The translations under genes and the position numbers were made by a program. From Candidatus Saccharimonadales bacterium (GTDB taxonomy: Bacteria; Patescibacteriota; Saccharimonadia; Saccharimonadales; Saccharimonadaceae): a stretch of DNA of 11,735 nucleotides. The notes beneath the pieces were generated by a model. It was not told where the DNA came from. It ran no database searches and worked only from the letters and a program-made list of their open reading frames with translations. The stretch lies in contig JASLDG010000028.1 of assembly GCA_030146045.1 (NCBI GenBank), forward strand, positions 1 through 11,735. The letters run 5' to 3'. Below, in pieces: positions 1-7,240 of the stretch (position 1 is its first letter; the number at the start of each line of letters is the position of its first letter).

Positions 1-94
1 AGTGTTTAAGGACATAGCAGTCCTGACACATCTTGGCGGGCGGCGCCTTTCCAACCACGATCTTGCTATCTACCTCCTGCGGCAGTGATCCCAT
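1..94 (-). CDS. Possible partial small ORF with a CxxC motif (runs off the left edge)
   Basis: An open leftward frame begins at ATG 94 (an in-frame ATG also lies at 124) and is still open at base 1. It overlaps the end of the 38-aa membrane peptide gene by 25 nt in another frame. The visible residues end in KMCQDCYVLKH, so there is one CxxC pair that could bind zinc or form a disulfide. A strong Shine-Dalgarno-like AGGAGG (minus strand, 78-73) lies inside this frame, 14 nt before an in-frame GTG at 58, so the true start may be that GTG. No family is recognised. It could be a second gene translationally coupled to the small membrane peptide, or non-coding. The evidence is weak because only about 30 codons are visible. 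Confidence 0.2.
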   Translation of the reverse strand, partial: MGSLPQEVDSKIVVGKAPPAKMCQDCYVLKH

Positions 95-186
95 AGGCGC
101 ATGGCGTAGCCAGCTGCAATCCATGGAGCGAAGACCGCTACGGCCATCGCGACAGAGGTAAGTTCATACAACTTATTCTCTTTCAT
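70..186 (-). CDS. Small single-span membrane peptide (38 aa)
   Basis: A 38-codon leftward ORF from ATG 186 to TAG 72-70. It has a clear Shine-Dalgarno (AGGAGA, 5 nt before the ATG) and a near-consensus promoter upstream (TTGACT-N17-TATTAT), which is why I believe it is a gene despite its size. The protein has a short charged N-terminus (MKENKLYELT), one hydrophobic segment at about residues 11-28 (SVAMAVAVFAPWIAAGYA), and a very basic tail (WDHCRRR). By the positive-inside rule the basic tail probably faces the cytoplasm. No known family is recognised; small holin-like or membrane-regulator peptides look like this, but that is only resemblance. It stands divergent from the acyl-ACP-reductase-like gene, with the two promoters back to back. 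Confidence 0.45.
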   Translation of the reverse strand: MKENKLYELTSVAMAVAVFAPWIAAGYAMRLWDHCRRR

Positions 187-221
187 GATCTCTCCTGACA
201 ATATGAAAAGGGACATTTGTT

Positions 222-250
222 ATAATAAAATACAAAATACATAAAGTCAA
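222..250 (-). promoter_or_regulatory. Sigma70-type promoter for the 38-aa membrane peptide
   Basis: On the minus strand, TTGACT (250-245) and TATTAT (227-222) are separated by exactly 17 nt; each box matches consensus at 5 of 6 positions. The predicted start near 215 gives a leader of about 29 nt that contains the AGGAGA ribosome binding site. Confidence 0.6.
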
Positions 251-253
251 TTA

Positions 254-292
254 TTGAAAACTGTGCTATTATGCAGTTAATAGCAGCATAAT
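254..292 (+). promoter_or_regulatory. Promoter with overlapping palindromic operator for the acyl-ACP-reductase-like gene
   Basis: Two -10 choices exist: an extended -10 TGCTATTAT at 264-272, or TTGAAA (254-259) with 17 nt to TTAATA (277-282). The region carries two overlapping perfect inverted repeats: TGCTATTA (264-271)-N6-TAATAGCA (278-285), and ATTATGC (268-274)-N11-GCATAAT (286-292). Dyads lying on the -10 region are typical of repressor operators, so this gene is probably controlled by a DNA-binding regulator. That regulator is not visible in the window. Confidence 0.5.
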
Positions 293-314
293 TTTACATA
301 AGATAGTATAAGCC

Positions 315-1724
315 ATGAGTATTGAATCTCCGAATGACCACTACCCAACACGCGAGGAGCGTGCCAATGTTAGCGCTTACCTTAAAAAGCTTGGTGGATT
401 TTGGGAGGGGACGCCAAACTATGAAACGTATTCACAAAAGCACTCGCACTCAAGATTGAATGAGCTTTACGATGCAATATATAAAGAAACCGACGTAGAT
501 CAGAACAAGCTTAATGCGGCCGCTAACACGAGCCACGCATTCATCGAAGATATGTATGCAAATTATAACGGCACACCGACTATCGGTGATATCTCAAGAG
601 TCTTTCTCGTCACAAGAAGAGCACATAGATTCGACAGCACCGATGAGTACGAAAGCGAATCTCATTATCACATACCCCTTGCGTCACATCAATTTGGCGT
701 TGATGCTGACATACGTATGCGCTCTATGTACGGGTGGCCCCCTGCAGTTATCGATACATATACAAAAAGTACGTCGCGGGCAGAACGTGGAGCTCTTATG
801 CTTGCACCGCTCTATGCGGATATGATGGCTGACCTTGCGAGTCATCCGATCTCTCTCAACAGGGCAGTCCATAAAGCACTCTACGAATCAATTCAGCTCG
901 CACGTCATAAGCTTAAAGCCGACATCGTTGGGCTTGGTGCGCTACTTCCAAAAATTACACAATACGGACAGTCCATGCATACGATGGATAACTTCGATAA
1001 CCTTACAACGACAACCGGACATGGCGGGACCGTTTACCTTATCACCGAAACCGTACGGAAGGTAATCGAAGAGACAAGTACAAAAGTAGACAATCGAGTT
1101 GGGGTTATTGGAGGTGTTGGGTCAATTGGATGGTCAAGTATTTCCGCTATCCGCGACATGGATCCAGCTATTGAGCTCCTAGCTTATGATAAAAGAAATG
1201 AAGTGCTTGCAGAAAGAATACAGAGCAATGGCTATCATAATGTTAGTCTTGCAACAGGCGCAATAGACGTATTAAACAATACAAATGTAATTGTAACCGC
1301 AATCACAGAACAAATTGACCTTGATAGTATAGATCCAGAGAAGGCCCTCGATCTTCAGGGAAAAGTTATTATTGATGATAGTCAGCCTGGCTGCTTCCAT
1401 AGAGAGCAAGTAGAAGCACGAGGCGGACACCTAATCTGGGTAGTTGGAAGCGACGAATCCGAAAGTAAGCTTGCAACAAGAGATGGTAAATATACTGGTG
1501 GAGTTGGATATAACTACGGAGACTCATCTGGACTCTATGGCGCAACTGCAGAATTCGGATGTGGACTTGAGGTAGCAGCGATTGCGCGAACTCAAGAATA
1601 TGACTCGGCAATCGACAAAAGCGTCCGACCGCAAGATGTAAAGCGTATTGGCGCCCTTTTTCGTGCAACTGGCTTCACCGTAGCACCTTTTCAATCTTTT
1701 GGTAAGCCTGTTGAAATTGACTGA
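315..1724 (+). CDS. Acyl-ACP-reductase-like NAD(P)-dependent dehydrogenase (469 aa)
   Basis: The C-terminal two thirds match the layout of cyanobacterial long-chain acyl-ACP reductase, which reduces acyl-thioesters to aldehydes with NADPH through a cysteine thioester. The matching parts are a GLGALLPKI segment (206-214), a TTTTGHGGTVY stretch (231-241; TTGNTHTAY in the cyanobacterial enzyme), a Rossmann nucleotide loop GVIGGVGSIG (263-272), and a C-terminal EFGCGLEVAAIAR block (413-425) followed by a KRIGALFRATGF ending. Cys416 falls where the catalytic cysteine sits in AAR (FACFAE). The protein is about 130 residues longer at the N-terminus than the roughly 340-aa AAR; that extra part is soluble and unrecognised. 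No good Shine-Dalgarno precedes ATG 315, but the upstream promoter fits this start. It ends in TGA. A shikimate/saccharopine-type dehydrogenase is the main alternative. The substrate is unknown. It probably forms an operon with the histidine kinase 32 nt downstream. Confidence 0.6.
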   Translation: MSIESPNDHYPTREERANVSAYLKKLGGFWEGTPNYETYSQKHSHSRLNELYDAIYKETDVDQNKLNAAANTSHAFIEDMYANYNGTPTIGDISRVFLVTRRAHRFDSTDEYESESHYHIPLASHQFGVDADIRMRSMYGWPPAVIDTYTKSTSRAERGALMLAPLYADMMADLASHPISLNRAVHKALYESIQLARHKLKADIVGLGALLPKITQYGQSMHTMDNFDNLTTTTGHGGTVYLITETVRKVIEETSTKVDNRVGVIGGVGSIGWSSISAIRDMDPAIELLAYDKRNEVLAERIQSNGYHNVSLATGAIDVLNNTNVIVTAITEQIDLDSIDPEKALDLQGKVIIDDSQPGCFHREQVEARGGHLIWVVGSDESESKLATRDGKYTGGVGYNYGDSSGLYGATAEFGCGLEVAAIARTQEYDSAIDKSVRPQDVKRIGALFRATGFTVAPFQSFGKPVEID

Positions 1725-1756
1725 AATCTGATTTAATAGACATAAGTGGAATTATT

Positions 1757-3940
1757 ATGAACACTATGTCTTTTCTTCCCATTAACGCGCTCATTATTGC
1801 TGGGATTATTAGTGTCGCCATTCTTTCTATCCTCGTCATTGGAGGTTGGAAAACACGCATTAATCGCTTCTTTTTTGCTGCAGTATTTTTTGCCATCCTC
1901 TGGCTGCTCGGCACCTACATATTCCTTATTGGACCAAGTGTAGAAGTTGCTCGCCTTGGCATACAACTATTCTATATCGCCCCGATGTTCACGATTACCT
2001 TCCTGTCTCTTTTCGCGATGCTTTTCCCGAAAAAAGGTAAGCCGATTTTTGTTTTCGCGAACAGTGTTTTGTTAGCCGTTACGATACTATTTGCAGTGTT
2101 TATCGCCGCCAATCCAAATTTCCTTACGAGTGAAATTAACCTAAGCACCTCGCTCAATGAGCTTGTAGTGCATGCCAGCAGCTACATTATATACTCGGTA
2201 TACTTTAACGTTGCATTCTTTATAGCCTTTGCCGGACTTGCCCATCAGGCATTACGCCAAAGAGGCAAGGAACGTCAGCAGCTTATCGCAATTTTTCTCG
2301 GCACCTTCGCAACTGCGATGTTTTCACTCGTCACAAACTTAACGATGCCGACTCTCGGCAACACATCACTTATTTGGCTTGGCCCAACCTGTTCGTTGTT
2401 TTATATTGGAGCATTGTCTTACTCAATCATTAAGCATCAGCTTTTCGATATTAAGCTCGCTGCAGTAAGAAGCCTCGCTTACTTTCTTGCCGTAATTACG
2501 TTCTCTGGACTTTACTACTTTAGCGCCTATCTTATATCAAGATTTATTTTTAACACTGGAACAACAAACGCGTTTAGTACAAGCCCTCTCAATATTGCAC
2601 TTGCGCTTCTGCTTGCCTTCGTTTTTCAACCGCTGAAACGCTTCTTCGACCACTTCACGAATAAGCTTTTTTATCGAGACAGATATGATCCGCAAGATTT
2701 CTACGAAAGATTCAGCGAGCTTCTTGCGTCGTCGACAAACTTACGCGGCCTTCTAGCAGCATCAGCCATTGAGCTCGCCTCAACCTTCAAAGCCGAGCAG
2801 GGCTTTCTTTACATTCGCTATCGTAACGCCGTTAAACACCATATGAGCGCCGGCACCCAGAATCATCATCATGTCACGGAACACGATATCTTGATTCTTA
2901 ATGACTATTTTAAGAAGTCACTCACAAAATCCCAAGATAAGATCCTTCTTGTAGACTCGCTCGAAAATAGTAACCCTCTCCGCACGCTTTTTCGTCGATA
3001 TCAAATCGCAATCGCACTGCCACTCATTAAAGAAAAGACGATTATAGGGTACGTATTCCTAGGGAATCACCTGAGTGGATCATATACGCAGCAAGATATA
3101 GATGCTCTCCTCACGATATCAAACAGCCTTGTTATTGCTATTCAGAATATGCTTTCACTTCACGAGGTGCGCGAAATTAATGCCACTCTTCAGCAACGCA
3201 TAGATATTGCCACAAAGGAGCTCAGGGACTCAAACACTAAACTTCGCCACATAGACCAAGTCAAAGACGAGTTCATTAGTATGGCAAGTCACCAGCTTCG
3301 AACACCGCTTACAAGTGTCAAAGGATACATGAGTATGGTATTGGAGGGTGATGCTGGCAATATCTCACCACAACAGCGGCATCTTCTAACCGAAGCATTC
3401 AAAAGCAGTGAACGTATGGTGCATCTTATTGCAGACTTTTTATCAGTGTCTCGCCTCCAGACAGGAAAATTTGTCCTTGAGCAGCGAGAAGGTAATCTTG
3501 AAGAAGTCGTTAGGCAAGAGATAGATGCTCTGAAACTGGTCGCTAAATCACACGCTATTACACTGAAATACCATAAGCCGAGTATACCCATTCCGCCGTT
3601 GCAATTTGATGAAGCAAAGATTCGACAAGTTATCATGAATCTTATCGATAACGCCATCTACTACTCTCAGAGTGGGACGAACATCGACATCACCCTTGAA
3701 CTTGATACCAACAAGATTTCTTTCACTGTTACCGACACTGGCATTGGTGTCCCTAAAAGTGAACAACAGCATCTCTTTACTAAGTTTTTCCGTGCCAAGA
3801 ACGCTCGTCGCCAACGACCGGATGGTACTGGTGTTGGCTTATTCCTCGCCAAGAAAGTTATTACCGCGCATGGCGGAAGTGTCATTTTCCATTCTGTCGA
3901 AGGCAAAGGGAGTACGTTCGGGTTCCGGTTGCCGCTTTAA
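1757..3940 (+). CDS. Multi-span membrane sensor histidine kinase with GAF domain (727 aa)
   Basis: Sensor kinase that autophosphorylates on histidine and passes phosphate to a response regulator. Residues 1-292 hold about nine hydrophobic spans; the arrangement and the SYSIIKHQLFDIK segment (221-233) resemble the HisKA_7TM sensor class. A GAF-like domain spans about 320-465, and a helical linker about 466-500. The H-box ASHQLRTPL has the phosphoacceptor at His512. The ATPase domain has the N-box NLIDN (628-632), G1 box DTGIG, F-box and G2 box GTGVGL, so it looks catalytically complete. It starts at ATG 1757 with a weak AAGTGGA ribosome binding site; ATG 1766 is an alternative. It lies 32 nt after the dehydrogenase with no promoter or terminator seen between, so the two are probably cotranscribed. 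There is no response regulator next to it. The signal is unknown; membrane lipid or aldehyde state is a guess from the neighbour only. Confidence 0.9.
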   Translation: MNTMSFLPINALIIAGIISVAILSILVIGGWKTRINRFFFAAVFFAILWLLGTYIFLIGPSVEVARLGIQLFYIAPMFTITFLSLFAMLFPKKGKPIFVFANSVLLAVTILFAVFIAANPNFLTSEINLSTSLNELVVHASSYIIYSVYFNVAFFIAFAGLAHQALRQRGKERQQLIAIFLGTFATAMFSLVTNLTMPTLGNTSLIWLGPTCSLFYIGALSYSIIKHQLFDIKLAAVRSLAYFLAVITFSGLYYFSAYLISRFIFNTGTTNAFSTSPLNIALALLLAFVFQPLKRFFDHFTNKLFYRDRYDPQDFYERFSELLASSTNLRGLLAASAIELASTFKAEQGFLYIRYRNAVKHHMSAGTQNHHHVTEHDILILNDYFKKSLTKSQDKILLVDSLENSNPLRTLFRRYQIAIALPLIKEKTIIGYVFLGNHLSGSYTQQDIDALLTISNSLVIAIQNMLSLHEVREINATLQQRIDIATKELRDSNTKLRHIDQVKDEFISMASHQLRTPLTSVKGYMSMVLEGDAGNISPQQRHLLTEAFKSSERMVHLIADFLSVSRLQTGKFVLEQREGNLEEVVRQEIDALKLVAKSHAITLKYHKPSIPIPPLQFDEAKIRQVIMNLIDNAIYYSQSGTNIDITLELDTNKISFTVTDTGIGVPKSEQQHLFTKFFRAKNARRQRPDGTGVGLFLAKKVITAHGGSVIFHSVEGKGSTFGFRLPL

Positions 3941-3951
3941 TCCAAGAATCT

Positions 3952-3980
3952 TTGCGTTACATTAAGTGATTTGTTACAAT
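3952..3980 (+). promoter_or_regulatory. Promoter of tRNA-Trp
   Basis: TTGCGT (3952-3957), a 17-nt spacer, then TACAAT (3975-3980). The predicted transcription start near 3987 lies about 10 nt before the mature tRNA, so the tRNA is transcribed independently of the upstream kinase gene. Confidence 0.55.
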
Positions 3981-3996
3981 AAGACGGTTACAATTT

Positions 3997-4071
3997 AGGG
4001 GTATAGTACAGCGGTTAGTATATCGGTCTCCAAAACCGACGACCTAGGTTCGATTCCTAGTACCCCTGCCA
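3997..4071 (+). tRNA. trnW: tRNA-Trp (anticodon CCA)
   Basis: Complete cloverleaf read directly: acceptor stem AGGGGTA/TACCCCT, D-stem GTAC/GTAT, anticodon stem TCGGT/ACCGA with loop CTCCAAA (anticodon CCA at 4030-4032), a 4-nt variable loop, and T-stem CTAGG/CCTAG with loop TTCGATT. The discriminator is G4068 and the 3' CCA (4069-4071) is encoded. The CCA anticodon reads UGG; with UGA used as a stop in this window, this fits the standard bacterial code. A tRNA-Trp next to secE-nusG is a common bacterial arrangement; here about 4.4 kb separates them. Confidence 0.96.
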
Positions 4072-4110
4072 ATATAAATGACACACTATCAAAGGTGTGT
4101 TATTTATATT
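4071..4110. terminator. Hairpin terminator behind tRNA-Trp, probably bidirectional
   Basis: Arms 4071-4086 and 4095-4110 pair over 16 bp with a single G-U wobble around an 8-nt loop (TATCAAAG). The stem base is very A/T rich (AATATAAAT/ATTTATATT), which puts a U-rich run at the end of transcripts from either strand, though there is no pure T-tract. It serves the tRNA and could also stop the leftward kinase gene ending at 4187. Bases 4111-4186 hold nothing I recognise. Confidence 0.6.
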
Positions 4111-4186
4111 CCTTGTCAATTATTCCGCGTAAACACATCGCCATACCGAAAGATTACTGGCAGGTTTTCACTTCCATGCTCTAAAA

Positions 4187-5845
4187 CTACTTCGTCCGCT
4201 CAGAGGATCGTGTTCCTGTACCAAGATTTGGCGACACAAGAGGAAGAGCGAAGCTAAAGGTTGAGCCGTGATTGAGTCGGCTACTTACCTCAACATGTGT
4301 ACCTAATTTATTAGCTAATTTTGACACGACGTAAAGCCCAAGGCCAGTCCCGCTGGTTTCACGTGTTCGATAGTCTTCGCTTCGGAAAAATTTATTAAAC
4401 ACTTTTTCTTGGTCAGATTTACTTATACCAATACCGGTATCTGTAACCGAGCACGTAATACGCCCGTTTATCATTTTGCCAGCAATGGTCACGCCGCCTT
4501 CATGCGTGTATTTAATGGCATTGGTAATAAAATTCTGCAAAATTTCTTCGAGATAAAGGCGACTTGTATTTACATGAGGAAGCTGATCAAGATCAATGTC
4601 AAGTGTCAGAGACTTGGCAGCAGCTTCGGGCTGGTAACGCAAATAGAGATCTTGTAGCATCTGATTTACATCAATCTCCTCGACCGTATCACCAACACCG
4701 CGTTCAGCCCGCGACAGCGTCGAAAGGTCGTTGATAATTCGCGCTAAATAGAGAATCTGATCGTGTGCTGTCGTGACCGATGCGCGCAGCTTGTCTTCTG
4801 GCATTTTCTTGTCGAACATCAAACCAAGGTTACTCAAACTTCCTTCGGCAATTGCAATCGGCGTGCGTAGCTCATGACTCGTCACACTAATAAATTCATC
4901 TTTCTCGTCTTCGAGTGTCTTTTGGCGCGTGATATCACGCAAAATCACCACAGAGCCCTCATCCTCAACATGCTCAAATCCCTGAAAAATACCATGAATG
5001 GGTGAGATTTGCAGACTAATACGCGTCGTCTCGTCACCACTATGAAGCGCCACATCGTCACGCACAAGTGTTCGCTTCGTATTCTGCTTGGCAAGTTCGC
5101 GAATACTGACAGCATTCATCGCGCTATCTTTGAGCGGCACGATCATGTCGATCCCCTTGCCGATAAGTGACTCATTTGTATCAAGCAATGAAAGTGCTGC
5201 TGAATTCTGTGATGTAATACGACCATATTGGTTCAATGTTAATACAGCATCACTGAGGCTGTTTAAGAGCGTATTCAATCGATTGAGCTGTGTCTGTTGC
5301 TCGTGGCGTGCCGACGAAATCTTACGCGCATCGCGCCGAGCATTGCCAATCATAACGATAAACACAATTGCCACACCAATCACCGCAAGTGCCGCAATTG
5401 TACCGAGTATCGGCATATATACGAGCCGCCCCTCGGCCGCCAAAATATCTCGATTGAGGTAAAATAGAAGCTCTGTCTCTGCCAACAATAGTGCCGCTGA
5501 TGCAATAAATGCACGCCATCCAAAGTAGGTAAAACTGACAAGAAGCGGCACAATCCATACCATAATATATGGTGTATCGTAATCAATATAATATAAGAAA
5601 AACCACGCCATCACAGCATTAAGCATGATTGTATATGTTGCCAAACCTAACTTGGATTTGGTCGCCCACCAACCGAGCAGCGGCAGCCCAATCGCAAATA
5701 GCATAATTAATATCGCCGCACCGCTAAATGTCTCCTGCTCGTTCACAATGTGTGTGAGCGAAAGAGCAAAGCAAGAAAATGCCGCTACCAGCGAACCAAT
5801 CGTCAGTGAACGAAATACCAATCGTGACATTACATGACGTGCCAT
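4187..5845 (-). CDS. Membrane PAS-type sensor histidine kinase (552 aa)
   Basis: Sensor kinase with about six hydrophobic spans (residues 13-31, 42-62, 68-88, 92-110, 112-130, 145-167), then a cytoplasmic PAS domain (about 187-305, beginning NTLLNSLSDAVLTLNQYGRI). The HisKA dimerisation helix carries TSHELRTPI with phosphoacceptor His324. The ATPase domain has N-box NFITN (438-442), G1 box DTGIG (469-473) and G2 box GTGLGL (499-504), all intact. ATG 5845 is chosen because a -10 box TATACT lies exactly 7 nt before it; there is no Shine-Dalgarno, so the message is probably leaderless. Met6 is the alternative start. No response regulator is adjacent. It is divergent from the P-loop ATPase/YgjP pair and shares an 84-nt promoter region with it. 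It is not a duplicate of the 727-aa kinase: the sensory halves differ completely. Confidence 0.9.
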   Translation of the reverse strand: MARHVMSRLVFRSLTIGSLVAAFSCFALSLTHIVNEQETFSGAAILIMLFAIGLPLLGWWATKSKLGLATYTIMLNAVMAWFFLYYIDYDTPYIMVWIVPLLVSFTYFGWRAFIASAALLLAETELLFYLNRDILAAEGRLVYMPILGTIAALAVIGVAIVFIVMIGNARRDARKISSARHEQQTQLNRLNTLLNSLSDAVLTLNQYGRITSQNSAALSLLDTNESLIGKGIDMIVPLKDSAMNAVSIRELAKQNTKRTLVRDDVALHSGDETTRISLQISPIHGIFQGFEHVEDEGSVVILRDITRQKTLEDEKDEFISVTSHELRTPIAIAEGSLSNLGLMFDKKMPEDKLRASVTTAHDQILYLARIINDLSTLSRAERGVGDTVEEIDVNQMLQDLYLRYQPEAAAKSLTLDIDLDQLPHVNTSRLYLEEILQNFITNAIKYTHEGGVTIAGKMINGRITCSVTDTGIGISKSDQEKVFNKFFRSEDYRTRETSGTGLGLYVVSKLANKLGTHVEVSSRLNHGSTFSFALPLVSPNLGTGTRSSERTK

Positions 5846-5846
5846 T

Positions 5847-5858
5847 ACTAGTAGTATA
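5847..5858 (-). promoter_or_regulatory. Leaderless-type promoter of the PAS kinase
   Basis: On the minus strand TATACT (5858-5853) is followed by 7 nt (ACTAGTA) and the ATG at 5845. Transcription would start at or one base before the A of the start codon. No good -35 box is visible. The palindrome ACTAGT lies directly between -10 and start. Confidence 0.5.
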
Positions 5859-5910
5859 CAAAGTGTTTGTGCTTATGGCGAGAGGAAACGCTCCAAAAAT
5901 CAACATTTTT

Positions 5911-5919
5911 TGGTATACT
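5911..5919 (+). promoter_or_regulatory. Extended -10 promoter of the P-loop ATPase operon
   Basis: TGGTATACT is a perfect extended -10 pattern (TGnTATAnT with one change), and no -35 box is evident. The -10 end is 10 nt before ATG 5930, so the leader is only a few bases. An ACTAGT palindrome overlaps the -10, mirroring the one at the divergent kinase promoter. Confidence 0.5.
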
Positions 5920-5929
5920 AGTAGGTGAT

Positions 5930-6532
5930 ATGAAGTCACTGAGCCTCAAAACCCCTCACTTGCTTGTCGTGGTCGGACTTCCTGGTGCCGGAAAGACCTT
6001 TTTTGCACAGCAATTTTCTAAAACATTCGGTGCACCGTACCTTGAACTTGCCATGCTCCGTCACTTAAGTGGCGATGATAAAAGCGCAGGAGCAATCTGG
6101 CAGCACATGCTCGAGCAGCTCATCCAGACAAAGCAAACGCTTATCGTTGAAGGTGGTGGCGACACCAAAATTGAACGGCGAGAGCTCGCAGCTTTCGCTC
6201 GTAAGCGCGGTTATGAGCCGCTGTTTATATGGGTACAGACAGAGCTCCCGACAGCTAAGGCACGCGCCACCAGAGGGGTCGGAGGTAAAAAGCCACTCAC
6301 AACTCGCAGTGCCACAGACTTCGACTACGAAGTTGGCCAATTTGAACCACTTCTTGTTACCGAATCATATACAGTTATTAGCGGCAAACATACCTACGCG
6401 TCACAAGCTAAAAACATTCTCAAAAAGCTCACCGAGCCGCAGCTTAGTGAACGCACCGCTCAGTCTGCACCAAAGCGACAGCAGGCACCGAGCATAGCCG
6501 AAGCTCGACCCGGCAGAATCACGGTCAACTAG
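5930..6532 (+). CDS. Small P-loop ATPase/kinase (AAA_33 type, 200 aa)
   Basis: A cytoplasmic nucleotide-binding protein: a hydrophobic strand LLVVV leads into Walker A GLPGAGKT (residues 16-23), as in the AAA_33/zeta-toxin-like group of small kinases. A VEGGG segment after a hydrophobic strand (TLIVEGGGD) takes the place usually held by the second strand with the substrate/lid region, and basic residues follow. The last 35 or so residues (rich in S, A, P, Q, R) look disordered. I chose ATG 5930 over the upstream ATG 5867 because the extended -10 promoter (5911-5919) lies between them and an AGGTG ribosome-binding motif sits just before 5930. The substrate cannot be told from sequence. It lies 9 nt upstream of the metallopeptidase gene, so the two form an operon. 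Confidence 0.7.
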   Translation: MKSLSLKTPHLLVVVGLPGAGKTFFAQQFSKTFGAPYLELAMLRHLSGDDKSAGAIWQHMLEQLIQTKQTLIVEGGGDTKIERRELAAFARKRGYEPLFIWVQTELPTAKARATRGVGGKKPLTTRSATDFDYEVGQFEPLLVTESYTVISGKHTYASQAKNILKKLTEPQLSERTAQSAPKRQQAPSIAEARPGRITVN

Positions 6533-6541
6533 CAACATAGT

Positions 6542-7240
6542 ATGGCGACCCTGACCGATAAAGAATTTGGTGAAGTCGCTATCCGCCGTAGCGGCAGGTC
6601 GCGTCATATTACGATCAAAGTAGCCCCAACGGGCAATCTTCAAGCGTCTCTACCGCTCTATACGCCGCTTTTCATGCTGAAGCGCCTTCTCAGTAGCTCG
6701 CGCGACGAATTACGGAACATGATCGAAAAGCAGAGACCGCACTACACCCTCGAAGATGGGATGATGATCGGCAAAAGCCACACACTCATCGTTCGTCCGA
6801 TCGCTACTCAAAAAAGCTTCGACATTACACGTCATGGCCAAAAAATTATCGTATCACTCCCTAAAGATACATCGCTGAATGATCCGTATGTCGTCACCCG
6901 TGTACGCCAGACGATTCTTGCCGCCCTTCGGGCTGAAGCAAAAAATTACCTCCCGCGAAGATTAGCACACCTTGCTAAAAAGCTAGATTGTACCTACGAT
7001 CGTGTCAGGTTCTCACATGCGAGTAGTCGATGGGGAAGCTGTAGCTCAAACGGAACAATCAGTCTTAATATTGCTCTTATGAAACTTCCGCATGATCTTA
7101 TTGACTATGTGCTTGTTCACGAACTCTGTCACACCAAGCAGATGAATCACTCTAAACATTTCTGGCAACTTGTTGAACAAGGCGACCCCCAATTCACACA
7201 GCACCGAGCACTCCTGAAAACGCAAACACCCCACATTTAG
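6542..7240 (+). CDS. YgjP-type zinc metallopeptidase (M48/DUF45 family, 232 aa)
   Basis: A predicted cytoplasmic zinc-dependent peptidase of the YgjP/WLM-like group (DUF45). The family signature is complete: SRWGSCSS (162-169), TISLNIALMKLP (172-183), the zinc helix HELCH (193-197) with Glu194 as catalytic base, then NHSKHFW (202-208) supplying the likely third zinc ligand His203. The N-terminal half is the usual beta-rich domain, and the length is typical. It begins 9 nt after the P-loop ATPase stop with no clear ribosome binding site, suggesting translational coupling. Its stop codon overlaps the stop of the convergent glycosyltransferase (7237-7240), so no terminator separates them. The physiological substrate of the family is not well established. 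Confidence 0.85.
   Translation: MATLTDKEFGEVAIRRSGRSRHITIKVAPTGNLQASLPLYTPLFMLKRLLSSSRDELRNMIEKQRPHYTLEDGMMIGKSHTLIVRPIATQKSFDITRHGQKIIVSLPKDTSLNDPYVVTRVRQTILAALRAEAKNYLPRRLAHLAKKLDCTYDRVRFSHASSRWGSCSSNGTISLNIALMKLPHDLIDYVLVHELCHTKQMNHSKHFWQLVEQGDPQFTQHRALLKTQTPHI

Noticed and set aside
3289..3906. Long opposite-strand open frames under the kinase gene (3289-3657, 3548-3814, 3667-3906)
   Set aside because: They are antisense to conserved HisKA/ATPase motifs, show no family features and no start signals.
3997..4110. tRNA-Trp as an attachment site of an integrated element covering 4187-8337
   Set aside because: No integrase, no direct repeat of the tRNA 3' end and no change in base composition are visible; the genes look chromosomal.
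5867..5929. Upstream ATG 5867 extending the P-loop ATPase by 21 residues
   Set aside because: The extended -10 promoter (5911-5919) lies inside this stretch and the extension breaks the usual short lead into Walker A; ATG 5930 fits better.
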